Shown: positions 25,686-34,286 of the stretch, in pieces
How the letters are laid out: every line of letters starts with the position of its first letter
Position numbering within the stretch: the stretch's first letter is position 1
Source of the DNA: Bordetella sp. BOR01
GTDB taxonomy: Bacteria > Pseudomonadota > Gammaproteobacteria > Burkholderiales > Burkholderiaceae_B
Assembly: GCF_019218885.1 (NCBI RefSeq)
Contig: NZ_JAHUWT010000002.1
Span: 310,001-374,000, forward strand
DNA: 64,000 bases
Direction: 5' to 3'
The notes under the pieces: model-generated
What the model saw: the letters and a program-made list of their open reading frames with translations, nothing else
Databases searched by the model: none
Told to the model about the DNA's origin: nothing
Program-made: the position numbers and the translations under genes

Positions 25686-27251
25686 ATGACTATTTCAAGC
25701 TCTTCCCGCCGGCATTTCCTGATTGCCGGCGCGGGAACGGTCATAGGATTGTCGTTGACGGGCAGCCTGCCGGTCCAGGCAGCGGGTGAAGCCGGCAACC
25801 CGGCAAAGGGCGGCCGCCTGCGGGTCAGCGTCTCGGACCGCACCGGCTCGCTGAATCCGTTCGTGCAGTTGAACGGCACCGGCTACCTCCTCAACGAGAT
25901 GCTTTACATGGGCATCACGCGGCTCGGCCCCGACATGAAGCCCGAAGGGGACGCTGTCCTGGGCTGGGAGGCCAATGGCGACCTGACGGAATTCACCTTC
26001 ACGATGCGGCCGAACCTTGTCTTTCACGACGGTACGCCTGTCACCGCGGCGGACGCGGTCGCGTCGATCAAGGCGGTCCTGGACCCACGCTTTGCTTCGC
26101 CCGCCATGCGCTCGATCGGCCTGGTGCAGGACGTGGCGGTCATCGATCCCAGCCACTTCAAGATGGTGCTGAAGCGCCGCGATGCCAACCTGCCGGTTGC
26201 CCTGTCGCACATCAACCTGCGCCTGATACCGGCGTCCATCATCAACGGCGACCCCAAGGTGCTGGAAACCGAAGTGCATGGCTCGGGACCCTTCCAGCTA
26301 AGCTCGCACGAACCGGGCCGGCGCACGATGGTCGAACGCTTCGACAAGTATCACGACCCGCGCTATCCCCTGCTGGACGGAGTCGACGTGATTCTCTATC
26401 CCGACGCGGCGGCCGAGAACGCGGCGCTGGTCAATGGCGAAACGGACGTCATGCTGCGCGTGGCCAGCGCCGACTATGACCGCATCTCGAAGACGGGCAA
26501 CGTGAAGGGGCGCCGCCAGGGCACCGGCGGCTTCCTGAACATCGTGCTGCGCACTGATACCAAGCCATTCGACGACCTGCGCGTGCGGCAGGCGATCCAG
26601 CTGTGCCTGGACCGCGATGTGTTGACCGAGATCGTCCTGGAAGGATACGGGCGCCCAGCCTACGACAACGTCATCTCGCCGGAATATCGCTACGGCCTGC
26701 CGCTAGAGCCTTTCAAGCCGGACATCGAGAAGGCGCGGGCATTGCTGGCCGAGGCGGGCTACCCGGATGGAATCCGCATCACTTGCTACGCCAGCAATTC
26801 ACCCAAAGAGCGGGGCACACTTGCGGTGGCATTCAAGGAATTGGCCAAGCCCGCGGGAATCGACGTCGATGTGCAGGTCATCTCTTACGATCAGTATGTC
26901 GCCAATGTGTGGAAGAAGGCCGCATGTTATGTTTCGCTCTGGAACATGATGCCGACTGAAGATGCCATGTACACGCAGTACCTGACCAGCGATGCGCCCT
27001 ATAACGATTCGGCCTACAAGAACCCCGCGTTCGACAAGCTGGTCGAAGATGCGCGCAGTTCGACAGACGATGCCCAGCGCGCGCAATTGTATAAGCAGGC
27101 GCAGCAAATGCTCGTGCACGATCTACCGTGGCTGATCCCGTTCTACCGCGATTATCTTTCCGCGCACGCCACGCATGTCAACGACTACACCACCCATCCG
27201 TTGATTTATCCTCATTTCCTGGAGCGGGTCTGGATGACTCGAAAGGGATGA
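25686..27251 (+). CDS. ABC transporter substrate-binding protein, SBP family 5 (DppA-like)
   Basis: The 521-residue product starts with SSRRHFLIAGAG, a twin-arginine style signal, followed by GGRLRVSVSDRTGSLNPF, FTMRPNLVFHDGTPVTAADAV and GSGPFQL, all hallmarks of the peptide/nickel binding protein family. It captures the substrate in the periplasm for the permeases and fused ATPase upstream. An AGGGGA ribosome site precedes ATG 25686; an in-frame GTG at 25647 would add residues in front of the signal. It lies 51 bp after the M24 hydrolase and overlaps the LysR start (ATGA). Family members bind oligopeptides, opines, glutathione or heme; the ligand is not readable here. Confidence 0.92.
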   Translation: MTISSSSRRHFLIAGAGTVIGLSLTGSLPVQAAGEAGNPAKGGRLRVSVSDRTGSLNPFVQLNGTGYLLNEMLYMGITRLGPDMKPEGDAVLGWEANGDLTEFTFTMRPNLVFHDGTPVTAADAVASIKAVLDPRFASPAMRSIGLVQDVAVIDPSHFKMVLKRRDANLPVALSHINLRLIPASIINGDPKVLETEVHGSGPFQLSSHEPGRRTMVERFDKYHDPRYPLLDGVDVILYPDAAAENAALVNGETDVMLRVASADYDRISKTGNVKGRRQGTGGFLNIVLRTDTKPFDDLRVRQAIQLCLDRDVLTEIVLEGYGRPAYDNVISPEYRYGLPLEPFKPDIEKARALLAEAGYPDGIRITCYASNSPKERGTLAVAFKELAKPAGIDVDVQVISYDQYVANVWKKAACYVSLWNMMPTEDAMYTQYLTSDAPYNDSAYKNPAFDKLVEDARSSTDDAQRAQLYKQAQQMLVHDLPWLIPFYRDYLSAHATHVNDYTTHPLIYPHFLERVWMTRKG

Positions 27252-28150
27252 TCCGACTGCGCCGCCGCCTGGGCTCTTTCGATAATCTCATGGCGCTCGA
27301 GGCGGCGGCGCGCCTGGGCAGTTTCACCCTGGCGGCCCAGGAACTCCGGGTATCCCAGCCCGCGATCAGCCGCCGCATCCGCGGGCTGGAAGAGGGGCTG
27401 GGGGTGGCCTTGTTTGAACGCAATGGCAAACGGCTGACGGTAACTACTGCCGGCGCCGACCTGCAGGCAACGCTGGCGCGCGCCTTTTCCGACATCGACC
27501 AGCAGTTCGAACGCCTGATGCGGCCTGCCCAGCCCAAGGGGGTGACCCTGCGCATCACGCCCTCCGCATCGGGCTGGATATTGCCGGCCCTGGGCCAACT
27601 GTGCAACGCGTTTCCCGATATCCCCATCAACCTGGTCTGCCTGGACGTACGCGCCGATCCATCCCATACCGAATACGACTTGCAATTGTGCTTCATGGTG
27701 CCGGGTCCGAAGGCGCAGCATCGCATGCTGCTCGAAGGCAAGGTCTATCAAGTCGCCAGCCCGGCATTCATCAAACAGCACGGCACGGCGCTGCGCAACG
27801 CTCCGCTGCTGCAGATGGAGGCGCCCTTTACGTCCGCATTGGACTGGCGCAGTTGGTATCCGAAAGGCACGTCGAGACTCAATATCCGGACTTGCGGCAG
27901 CTACGCCGAAGCACTGAATGCGGCGATCGCGGGCCGCGGCCTGGCATTGGGCTGGATGTACTCGATCACCCCGCATATCGAAGCGGGACGCCTGATGGTA
28001 TGCAGTCCGCCCCCGCGGCGTAGCAGGTACGGGGAGTATCTTCTGGTTTCGCCGGACCGTGCCAACGACCCCAGCGTTCAAAAGATAATCGGGTGGATCA
28101 CGGATTACGCGGCGGCCCTGCGCGCGCACTGCAAGACGACGCTAACCTGA
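27248..28150 (+). CDS. LysR family regulator at the end of the ABC transporter operon
   Basis: The 300-residue product has a LysR helix-turn-helix at residues about 10-60 (NLMALEAAARLGSFTLAAQE, then SQPAISRRIRGLEEGLGVALFERNGKRL) and a GcvA-like effector domain. The ATG overlaps the binding protein stop by 4 nt, so it is co-transcribed with the transporter, an unusual place for a LysR gene, which more often lies divergent to its target. It may form a feedback loop on the whole six-gene operon. Confidence 0.9.
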   Translation: MIRLRRRLGSFDNLMALEAAARLGSFTLAAQELRVSQPAISRRIRGLEEGLGVALFERNGKRLTVTTAGADLQATLARAFSDIDQQFERLMRPAQPKGVTLRITPSASGWILPALGQLCNAFPDIPINLVCLDVRADPSHTEYDLQLCFMVPGPKAQHRMLLEGKVYQVASPAFIKQHGTALRNAPLLQMEAPFTSALDWRSWYPKGTSRLNIRTCGSYAEALNAAIAGRGLALGWMYSITPHIEAGRLMVCSPPPRRSRYGEYLLVSPDRANDPSVQKIIGWITDYAAALRAHCKTTLT

Positions 28151-28262
28151 AGAATCCTGCCGTAGATGGCCACTTGGCCTGGCCAGGGCATTTATTTTCC
28201 GGGCGGGATGTTGGAAACTTGCACATGCATGCGATCTTGCATGCGTTATGGGAACGACAGAC

Positions 28263-29606
28263 ATGACGCCCTGGCAAAGTACCAACTCCGCGCTCAGCGG
28301 TTCATTGGCACCCGTCTTCGACGAGCGCGATGACATCGCCCTTGCCGTAGACGGCGAACTACCTCAAGGCATCCAGGGCGTATTCATGCGCAACGGCCCG
28401 AACCCCATGTTCGACCCCGGGCCCGGCTACACCTACCCGTTCGACGGCACTGGCATGATCCATGCCATTTACCTGAACGGCGGCCACGCAAGCTATCGCA
28501 ACCGCTGGGTACGCACACGCGAACTGAATGAAGAATGCGCCGCGGGGCGCCGGCTCTATAACGTGGGCTTTGGTCCGCCACCTCATGCCAATCTGGCCAA
28601 CACCAACATCGTCCGCCACGCCGGCCGAATTCTTGCTTTGTACGAAGGCGATTTGCCCTACGAACTGGATGCCGGCCTGAACACCTTGGGGGTGTTTGAC
28701 GGCCAAGGCAAACTGCCTGGCGTGATGTCCGCGCATCCCAAGCTCGACCCCGCCACTCTAGAGCTCCTGTCGGTGGCCTACGATCTGGAAACCGGTACGC
28801 TGCACTATCTGCGCGCCACGTCAACAGGTGAACTGGACCGGTGCGTGCCGATTGCTGCGCCTTGGCCTGCCATGGTGCACGATATCGCCATCACCCCGCA
28901 TCACGTGGTCGTATTCCTGTGCCCGCTGGTTTTCGACTTTTCGCGCCAAGGGCCGCCCGCCGACTGGGAACCCGAGCGCGGTAGCCGCGTCGCCTTGATC
29001 CCGCGCGAGGCCCGATCGGCGGGCCAAGTCCGCTGGATCGAAGGGCCCGCCTTCTTTCATTGGCATACGCTCAACGCCTTCGAAGAAAACGGCCGGATCG
29101 AAGTATCGCTGCCTTGGTATGACGCTTTTTCGCTGGGGCCGGGGCCCCGGCGGCTGGAATTGCATCGTATCGTGATCGATACAGAAGCCAACAACGTGGA
29201 AGACCATCTTCTGGACGACCGCGCCTGCGAGTTCGGTCGGATCAACGACGCCTATCTGGGCAGCAAGGCGCGCTTCGGCTATGTGGGCCTGCGTGATCCA
29301 CGCCCAGGCGAAACCCCGCAGCCTGGCGCCTTCGAAGCCATCGCCCGCTACGATCTGCAAACGGGGGAAAAGCGCGTACACCGCCTTCCTCCTGGTGTGA
29401 CGGTGGGCGAGCCCGTGTTCGTCGCCGATCCGCGCGGCAAGGCCGAGGATGATGGCTTTCTGTTTGCCTTCACGCACGAGGCACATAGCGATACGGGGCG
29501 CTTTCTGATCCTGGACGCGCGCGATATTGCCGCCGAACCCGTCGCCAGCATCCGGCTGCCGCGTCGCGTGCCCGCCGGCCTGCACGGCAACTGGATGCCG
29601 CTGTAG
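28263..29606 (+). CDS. Carotenoid-cleavage-oxygenase family dioxygenase
   Basis: The 447-residue product is a seven-bladed propeller dioxygenase of the RPE65/carotenoid oxygenase family. Four His expected to hold the iron are visible at residues 158 (SAHPKLD), 206 (VHDIAIT), 266 (FFHWHTL) and 441 (LHGNW), and the N-terminus has the GVFMRNGPNPMF motif. Bacterial members cleave carotenoids, apocarotenoids or stilbenes such as lignostilbene. GGGA nine bases before ATG 28263 favours it over ATG 28248. The gene stands alone: no carotenoid or phenylpropanoid genes adjoin, and it converges on tctA. The preceding gap holds two GCATGC repeats (28227-28232, 28239-28244). Confidence 0.9.
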   Translation: MTPWQSTNSALSGSLAPVFDERDDIALAVDGELPQGIQGVFMRNGPNPMFDPGPGYTYPFDGTGMIHAIYLNGGHASYRNRWVRTRELNEECAAGRRLYNVGFGPPPHANLANTNIVRHAGRILALYEGDLPYELDAGLNTLGVFDGQGKLPGVMSAHPKLDPATLELLSVAYDLETGTLHYLRATSTGELDRCVPIAAPWPAMVHDIAITPHHVVVFLCPLVFDFSRQGPPADWEPERGSRVALIPREARSAGQVRWIEGPAFFHWHTLNAFEENGRIEVSLPWYDAFSLGPGPRRLELHRIVIDTEANNVEDHLLDDRACEFGRINDAYLGSKARFGYVGLRDPRPGETPQPGAFEAIARYDLQTGEKRVHRLPPGVTVGEPVFVADPRGKAEDDGFLFAFTHEAHSDTGRFLILDARDIAAEPVASIRLPRRVPAGLHGNWMPL

Positions 29607-29620
29607 CCTGTATCCGAGGC

Positions 29621-29645
29621 GCTGACTCGTGCATCACGAGTCAGC
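29621..29645. terminator. Perfect 11-bp hairpin between convergent genes
   Basis: GCTGACTCGTG (29621-29631) and CACGAGTCAGC (29635-29645) form an uninterrupted stem with a CAT loop, between the dioxygenase stop and the tctA stop on the opposite strand. No T-run follows on either side, so it may be a bidirectional terminator working with Rho or a barrier to read-through. Confidence 0.5.
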
Positions 29646-29668
29646 CCGTTCCAGTTACACGATATCGC

Positions 29669-31219
29669 TCATTTCAGCGTCTCCGGATCCACCTTGCCGA
29701 CGGTACCGCCGTTGCCGCCGCCGCCGGTCGGCTTGCGCAATAGCCGCCACAGCACGGGCACCAGGGGCCAGAACAACATGATCAGCGCAAGCGTCGTGAT
29801 CGTTCCGACCAGGCTGTTGGACCAGAACACATGCAGGCCGGTACCCGGGCCCAGCATGGACTGCCGGAAGGCGTCTTCCATGCGGTCGCCCAGGACCAGC
29901 GCCAGGATCATGGGTGCCAGCGGATACGACAGCTTCTTCAGCACATAGCCGATCACTCCGAACAGCAGCATGAACCAGACATCGAGCATGGCGTTATTGA
30001 CCGAATACGCGCCGATCGCGCATACCACGATGATGATCGGGGCCACGATGGCGAAGGGTATGCGCAGTATCGCGGCAAACAACGGAACCGTGCTCAGCAC
30101 GATGATCAGCCCCACGAAGTTGCCCAGGTACATGCTGGCGATCAGGCCCCAGACGAACTCTTTCTGCTCGACGAACAGCAGGGGGCCGGGCTGCAGGCCC
30201 CATATCATCAGGCCGCCCAGCAATACCGCCGCCGTGGCCGAGCCCGGTATGCCCAGCGCCAGCATGGGCAGCAGGGCGGACGTGCCCGAAGCATGGGCGG
30301 CGGTCTCGGGCGCGATAACGCCTTCGATCTCGCCGGTGCCGAACTTGTGGCCGTTGCGCGAAAAGCGCTGCGCCAGCCCATAGCCCATGAATGACGCCGC
30401 CGTGGCCCCGCCCGGCGTCACGCCCATCCAGCAGCCCACCACCGTGCTTCGTATAAGCGTCATCCAGTACTTGGGCATTTCCTTCCAGGTCTGAAGCACC
30501 ACCTTCAGATTGATGCGGCCGCTCTTGCCCTCGAACTTCAGGCCTTCTTCCATGCTGACCAGAATTTCGCCGATGCCGAACAGCCCGATGACGACCACCA
30601 GGAAGTCTATGCCGCGCAGCAGTTCCGACCAGCCGAAAGTCATGCGCAGGCCGCCGCTGACCGTGTCCATGCCTATCGCGGCCAACCCGAAACCCAGCAT
30701 CATGGAAATGATGGTCTTGAAGGGCGTTTTCTTGTCCGTTCCCACAAAACTGCAGAAAGTCAGCAGAAAGACGGCGAAGAACTCGGGCGGGCCGAAACGC
30801 AGGGCGAACTTGGACACCAGCGGCGCCAGGAAGGTGATCAGCAGCACGCCCGACAGGGCGCCGAAGAACGAGCCGGTGAACGAAGCGGTCAGCGCATTGC
30901 CCGCGCGGCCTTGCTGGGCCAGGGGGTAGCCGTCGAAGGTGGTGGCCACCGACGAGGTTTCGCCCGGGATATTGAAGAGAATCGACGTGATCGCGCCGGC
31001 GAACAGGGATCCCCAATAAATGCACGACAGCATGATGATGGCCGAGGTGGGCGGCATGGTGAAGGTCAGCGGCAGCAAGATCGCCACGCCGTTGGGTCCA
31101 CCCAGCCCGGGCAGCACGCCGATGATGACACCCAGCACCAGGCCGATAAACATCATGCCCAGGTTGTACCAGCTCATGACCGTGGCAAAGCCATGGAATA
31201 AAGCGTTCAGTTCATCCAC
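29669..31219 (-). CDS. tctA: Tripartite tricarboxylate transporter large permease TctA
   Basis: The 516-residue product is the large membrane subunit of a tripartite tricarboxylate transporter. It has the GVLPGLGGPNGVAILLPLTF motif near residue 35 and about twelve hydrophobic segments, including KFALRFGPPEFFAVFLLTFC and the late HVFWSNSLVGTITTLALIML. It uses the ion gradient to import the carboxylate handed over by TctC. It follows tctB by 22 bp and is third in tctC-tctB-tctA. This is the only TctA in the window although six Bug/TctC receptors are present. Confidence 0.95.
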   Translation of the reverse strand: MDELNALFHGFATVMSWYNLGMMFIGLVLGVIIGVLPGLGGPNGVAILLPLTFTMPPTSAIIMLSCIYWGSLFAGAITSILFNIPGETSSVATTFDGYPLAQQGRAGNALTASFTGSFFGALSGVLLITFLAPLVSKFALRFGPPEFFAVFLLTFCSFVGTDKKTPFKTIISMMLGFGLAAIGMDTVSGGLRMTFGWSELLRGIDFLVVVIGLFGIGEILVSMEEGLKFEGKSGRINLKVVLQTWKEMPKYWMTLIRSTVVGCWMGVTPGGATAASFMGYGLAQRFSRNGHKFGTGEIEGVIAPETAAHASGTSALLPMLALGIPGSATAAVLLGGLMIWGLQPGPLLFVEQKEFVWGLIASMYLGNFVGLIIVLSTVPLFAAILRIPFAIVAPIIIVVCAIGAYSVNNAMLDVWFMLLFGVIGYVLKKLSYPLAPMILALVLGDRMEDAFRQSMLGPGTGLHVFWSNSLVGTITTLALIMLFWPLVPVLWRLLRKPTGGGGNGGTVGKVDPETLK

Positions 31220-31241
31220 TTGAGGTCTCCTGTTCCTGGTT

Positions 31242-31757
31242 TCAGTAGCCGAACAAGGCTTCGAGCGGCCCTTTCGGCAGGGGCACCATGAACTGAACCT
31301 CGAACATCCAGAACAGCAGTACGTTTACGCCAACGCTTACCAGCACCGTCTTCAGCCAGGTGATCTTGCCCAGCAGCCGCATGAAGGCGGCGATGAACAG
31401 CACCGACGCAACGTAGATCCCCAGCAGTTGAATAAGCAGCACGTACAGGGCAGTGGGCAGCAGCACCAGCAGCACCAGCCGGAACCGATCCCAGCTGACG
31501 AAGATTTCCCGGTTGCGGTTCTTGCCGAACATCGCCTTCAGGAACACCGCGACACTGGCGATGCAGATGATGAGCCCGATATGAAACGGGAAGTACCCCG
31601 ACTCGGGCCCGTCCGACGCCCATGTGATGCCGATGCGGTGGTTGTCCACCATCATGATCACGCCCACGACGAAAAAAACCACGGCGGTAATGGCGTCGAC
31701 GGCGCTGTGCGACAGCCCGTCTCTCGACGGGCTGCCCTGTGTTTGCTGATGATCCAT
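31242..31757 (-). CDS. tctB: Tripartite tricarboxylate transporter small permease TctB
   Basis: The 171-residue product has four hydrophobic segments (AITAVVFFVVGVIMMV; FHIGLIICIASVAVFL; RLVLLVLLPTALYVLL followed by LGIYVASVLFIAAFM; TVLVSVGVNVLLFWMF) and the ESGYFPF motif of TctB. It is the small subunit, poorly conserved in general, and works with TctA next to it. Position between tctC (15 bp upstream) and tctA confirms the call. No other function is plausible. Confidence 0.92.
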   Translation of the reverse strand: MDHQQTQGSPSRDGLSHSAVDAITAVVFFVVGVIMMVDNHRIGITWASDGPESGYFPFHIGLIICIASVAVFLKAMFGKNRNREIFVSWDRFRLVLLVLLPTALYVLLIQLLGIYVASVLFIAAFMRLLGKITWLKTVLVSVGVNVLLFWMFEVQFMVPLPKGPLEALFGY

Positions 31758-31772
31758 CCTGATTCCTCGGGC

Positions 31773-32792
31773 TTATTTCTTCGCGGCCAGACCGGCTTCT
31801 TCCATCAAGGCCTTGTGATTCGCCTCGTCCTGCTCCAGGAATTTCACGAAATCCTCGCCGGTCCGGTAGTCGCCCTTGAGTGCCTGTTTGGCCAGGTAGT
31901 CCTTCCATTCCTGCGTTTCGCTGATTTTCTTGATCAGGTCGGCGTAATACGCTGCCTGTTCGGCCGTGGTGTCGGGCGGCAGGAAGAATGCGCGCAGCAT
32001 CTGATACTGCACGTCGTAGCCGGCTTCCTTGCAGGTCGGGATATCGGCCCAGGACTGGTCCTTGGTGACCTTGTCCTTGTAGATCATGCGCTCATCCGAG
32101 AACACGCACAGGGCATTGACCTGGCCGGCTCGCCACTGCGCGATATTCTCGCTGGGATTGTTCACGTTGGAATCGGTGTGCTTGCCCACCAGCTGCGTGG
32201 CGGCCTCGCCACCGCTCTTATAGGGCACATAGGTGAACTTCGCCCCGGACGCCTTTTCCAGCGCGACGGTAATGATCTGATCCTCGCGCTTGGCGCCCGT
32301 GCCTCCCATCTTGAACTGGCCGGCCGGCGCGGCCTTGACGGCATTCAGATAGTCGGCGGCGGTCTTGTACGGCTCTTCAGAATTGGTCCACAGCAGGAAC
32401 TCGTCTTGCGCGATCATGGCGACCGGGTTCAGGTCGCGCCAGTTGAAGGGCAAATTGACGGCGATGGGCAGCGTGTAGATGGCTGAAAAGGCCACCATCA
32501 GCTTATGCGGATCCTTGGCTGAGGCCTTGGTGTCCATGATGCCTTCGGCGCCGCTGGCGCCGCCCTTGTTCAGCACCAGCGTGGACTGCTTCATCAGCTT
32601 GTGCTTGAGGATGATGCTCTGCAGCGTGCGCGCCATCTGGTCGGACGCCCCGCCCGCGCCGGCAGGCACGATGATTTCCACCGGACGGGTGGGTTCCCAT
32701 GCCTGGGCGGGCAATGCGGCCAGGCCGGCCAGCCCGGCCAGCGACGCGATGAGATAGGGCTTCTTCGACAGTCTGTGGGTCAGGTGCTTCAT
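31773..32792 (-). CDS. tctC: Tripartite tricarboxylate transporter receptor TctC
   Basis: The 339-residue product begins with a signal peptide (KPYLIASLAGLAGLAALPAQA, cleavage near residue 31) and the receptor core PTRPVEIIVPAGAGGASDQMA. It belongs to a TctC branch without the DGYT motif seen in the other Bug proteins of the window; the equivalent region reads KDPHKLM. This supports its role as the true partner of the TctAB pair downstream. GGAGGAG precedes ATG 32792; an upstream in-frame start lacks it. It is first of tctC-tctB-tctA and follows the class V aminotransferase by 88 bp, probably in one transcript. Confidence 0.92.
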   Translation of the reverse strand: MKHLTHRLSKKPYLIASLAGLAGLAALPAQAWEPTRPVEIIVPAGAGGASDQMARTLQSIILKHKLMKQSTLVLNKGGASGAEGIMDTKASAKDPHKLMVAFSAIYTLPIAVNLPFNWRDLNPVAMIAQDEFLLWTNSEEPYKTAADYLNAVKAAPAGQFKMGGTGAKREDQIITVALEKASGAKFTYVPYKSGGEAATQLVGKHTDSNVNNPSENIAQWRAGQVNALCVFSDERMIYKDKVTKDQSWADIPTCKEAGYDVQYQMLRAFFLPPDTTAEQAAYYADLIKKISETQEWKDYLAKQALKGDYRTGEDFVKFLEQDEANHKALMEEAGLAAKK

Positions 32793-32880
32793 GTGTGTCT
32801 CCTCCGGTAGTGCCACGGAAGCGTCCGGTATCGGTACGCCTTGGTTGCGAGCCTTCCTGCCTGTACAAGCGGTCCTGTTC

Positions 32881-34080
32881 TTATTCCCTGGGCTGCGGCC
32901 GGCTGGTCTGCGCCAGATAATCCAGCGCCGCCTGCACGCCCCCGCTGTGGTGCGGCACGCCGGCTTTCTTCAAGCCCATTTCCACGCCGGAAAGAGTGCC
33001 GCACAGCGTCAGGTCGTTGAAATCGCCCAGATGGCCGATGCGGAAAACCTTGTCCGACAGTTTGCTCAGGCCTTGCCCCAGCGACATGTTGAAATGTGTC
33101 AGCACCGCCTTGCGGAAGGCATCCGCGCTATGCCCTTCGGGCATCATCACCGCCGTCAGGGCAGGGCTGTATTCTTCGGGCTTGAGGCACAGGATCTCAA
33201 GTCCCCATGCCTGGACCGCGCGGCGGGTGGCTTCGCCATGCCGCTTGTGCCGCGCGTACACATTGTCCAGTCCTTCGGCAAACAGCATCTCCAGCGCTTC
33301 GTGCAGGCCGTAGAGCAGATTGGTCGCGGGGGTATAGGGAAAGTATCCGCGCGGGTTGATGGCCAGCATCTCTTTCCAGTCCCAGTAAGAGCGCGGCAGC
33401 GCGGCGGTGTCAGAGGCCTTCAAGGCCTTGGCGCTGAAGGCGTTGAACGACAGCCCGGGCGGCAGCATCAGCCCTTTCTGCGAACCCGCCACCGTTACGT
33501 CGACACCCCAGTCGTCGTGCCGGTAGTCCAGCGAGCCCAGCGATGAGATCGTATCCACCATCAGCAGGGCTGGATGGCCGGCGGCGTCGATGGCCTTGCG
33601 TATCGCCACCACATCGCTGGTGACGCCGGTTGCGGTTTCGTTGTGTACGACGCATACCGCCTTGATCTTGTGCCCGCTGTCCGCGACCAGCCGCTTGCCG
33701 ATCTGTTCGGGATCCGCGCCATGGCGCCAATCGCCTTCCTGGAACTCTACCCGCAGGCCCAGCTTTTCCGCCATTTTTTTCCAGAGCGTGGCGAAATGGC
33801 CGGTTTCCGCCATCAGCACCTTATCGCCGGGTGACATCGTATTGACCAGCGCCGCTTCCCAGGCGCCGGTGCCCGAGGCCGGATAGATGACCACGTTGGC
33901 TTCGGTCTTGAATACCTTCTTCATGCCGGCCAGCACGGCCTTCCCCAGTTCTCCGAATTCCGGGCCGCGGTGGTCGATAGTGACATTGTCGATGGCACGC
34001 AGCACACGGTCGGGCACATTGGTGGGGCCGGGTATCTGCAGGAAGTGGCGGCCGGACGGGTGCGAATGCAGCGGCATCAT
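32881..34080 (-). CDS. Class V aminotransferase (serine-glyoxylate aminotransferase type)
   Basis: The 399-residue product matches alanine/serine-glyoxylate aminotransferases: LQIPGPTNVPDRVLRA at the start, the DHRGPEF motif, YPASGTGAWEAALVN, and PLP lysine Lys202 in AGSQKGLMLPPG. It would pass an amino group between an amino acid and a 2-oxo acid such as glyoxylate or hydroxypyruvate. AGGAG lies 7 bases before ATG 34080. It is divergent to a GntR gene across a 205-bp region with two matching GTATAC-core operators and is followed by tctC-tctB-tctA. The set suggests uptake and conversion of a hydroxy- or amino-dicarboxylate; the large dehydrogenase at 35100 may supply the 2-oxo acid. Confidence 0.9.
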   Translation of the reverse strand: MMPLHSHPSGRHFLQIPGPTNVPDRVLRAIDNVTIDHRGPEFGELGKAVLAGMKKVFKTEANVVIYPASGTGAWEAALVNTMSPGDKVLMAETGHFATLWKKMAEKLGLRVEFQEGDWRHGADPEQIGKRLVADSGHKIKAVCVVHNETATGVTSDVVAIRKAIDAAGHPALLMVDTISSLGSLDYRHDDWGVDVTVAGSQKGLMLPPGLSFNAFSAKALKASDTAALPRSYWDWKEMLAINPRGYFPYTPATNLLYGLHEALEMLFAEGLDNVYARHKRHGEATRRAVQAWGLEILCLKPEEYSPALTAVMMPEGHSADAFRKAVLTHFNMSLGQGLSKLSDKVFRIGHLGDFNDLTLCGTLSGVEMGLKKAGVPHHSGGVQAALDYLAQTSRPQPRE

Positions 34081-34096
34081 GTCGTGCTCCTGATAA

Positions 34097-34110
34097 TTTG
34101 GTATACAAAA
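34097..34110. promoter_or_regulatory. Putative FCD-type GntR operator before the aminotransferase/tct operon
   Basis: TTTGGTATACAAAA is centred on the palindrome GTATAC (34101-34106), 17 bases before the aminotransferase start on the minus strand. It resembles the perfect palindrome at 34275-34286 and the TTGTATACAA-type sites typical of FadR-subfamily GntR proteins. Placement just upstream of the ribosome site fits repression. Confidence 0.6.
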
Positions 34111-34274
34111 TACAAATCTTGATGAAGAATAAGCAGCAAAGGCGCCATCCTGCAAGCAGAATTTATGCGGCGCCACAGCAATCTGGCGAGCACACAGACG
34201 TTAGAATAAGCAGATTTTCTCGATCGGCAAAGCATGGCGCGCGGCACCGCCCAATGATGTGCGCCGTCCCTATT

Positions 34275-34286
34275 TTTGTATACAAA
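34275..34286. promoter_or_regulatory. Perfect 12-bp palindrome overlapping the GntR start codon
   Basis: TTTGTATACAAA (34275-34286) is its own reverse complement; its last base is the A of the GntR ATG. A site here would make the regulator repress itself. The related site at 34097-34110 lies before the divergent aminotransferase gene, so one protein could control both directions. Confidence 0.65.
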
